64,000 nt of DNA. It comes from Rhodoferax sp. Its GTDB lineage: Bacteria > Pseudomonadota > Gammaproteobacteria > Burkholderiales > Burkholderiaceae_C. Position 1 is the first letter of the stretch. The number at the start of each line of letters is the position of its first letter. Positions 63,990 to 64,000 of this stretch are shown here, piece by piece. The notes under the pieces are model-generated. The model was given only the letters and a program-made list of their open reading frames with translations, was not told the origin of the DNA and ran no database searches. The translations under genes and the position numbers were made by a program. The DNA lies in assembly GCF_028688795.1 (NCBI RefSeq), contig NZ_JAQTXM010000001.1, positions 186,001-250,000 of the forward strand, read 5' to 3'.

Positions 63990-64000
63990 AGCATCTGATT

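Overview
The window looks like a chromosomal segment of a betaproteobacterium of the order Burkholderiales, most likely family Comamonadaceae (Rhodoferax/Polaromonas-like). This rests on high GC, on gene orders usual for the group (ribF-ileS-lspA; lysC-tilS-accA-glycosylase-cysS; ppiA-ppiB-lpxH), on tct/Bug tricarboxylate uptake genes with a TctD/TctE pair, and on many environmental sensor proteins. No rRNA, prophage, transposase or CRISPR array is visible. One tRNA (Ser-GCT) is present.

Layout. 1-1780: end of a MacB-like ABC exporter. 1781-2778: toxin-antitoxin debris and a small DUF4160/DUF2442 pair. 2779-8334: purN, yceH, a two-component system divergent from an EF-hand protein, a periplasmic ATP-dependent DNA ligase (LigE type) and an HNH protein. 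8523-16766: ribF, ileS, lspA, a Na/Pi cotransporter with PhoU-like tail, hpnD and hpnE. 16778-20907: a YidB-like protein, a penicillin-acylase-family hydrolase and hemH. 20908-23100: a small accessory island with a broken glycosyltransferase remnant and an AbiE abortive-infection/toxin-antitoxin operon. 23161-24684: polyphosphate:AMP phosphotransferase.

24710-36531 is a dense signalling block: a hemerythrin histidine kinase translationally coupled to a PAS/GAF histidine kinase, a degenerate HD-GYP regulator, an HDOD protein, an intact HD-GYP regulator, a large hybrid kinase, and a chemoreceptor with a c-type heme motif in its periplasmic domain. The set suggests redox, oxygen or electron-acceptor sensing linked to cyclic-di-GMP and chemotaxis.

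36544-43063 holds tctA, tctB and tctC (leftward) and, after a divergent methyltransferase, the likely TctD/TctE regulators. 43101-64000 is mostly conserved housekeeping: glutathione peroxidase, hslR, a cytochrome c lipoprotein, tRNA-Ser, lysC, tilS, accA, a DNA glycosylase, cysS, a TPR protein, an L,D-transpeptidase, two cyclophilins, lpxH, a DUF349 protein, an orphan cysteine-containing lipoprotein and a DUF748/AsmA-like giant protein that runs to the window end.

The most unusual signal is a family of at least 13 dispersed, imperfect 50-65 bp palindromic repeats. Eleven of the 13 listed copies lie in coding sequence (one forms the 3' end of its gene) without disrupting it: ten within ileS, hpnE (twice), a response regulator, tilS, a DNA glycosylase, ppiA, the DUF349 gene and the DUF748 gene (twice), and one at the end of the chemoreceptor gene. 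Depending on orientation they encode one of two recognisable peptides, reminiscent of Rickettsia palindromic elements.
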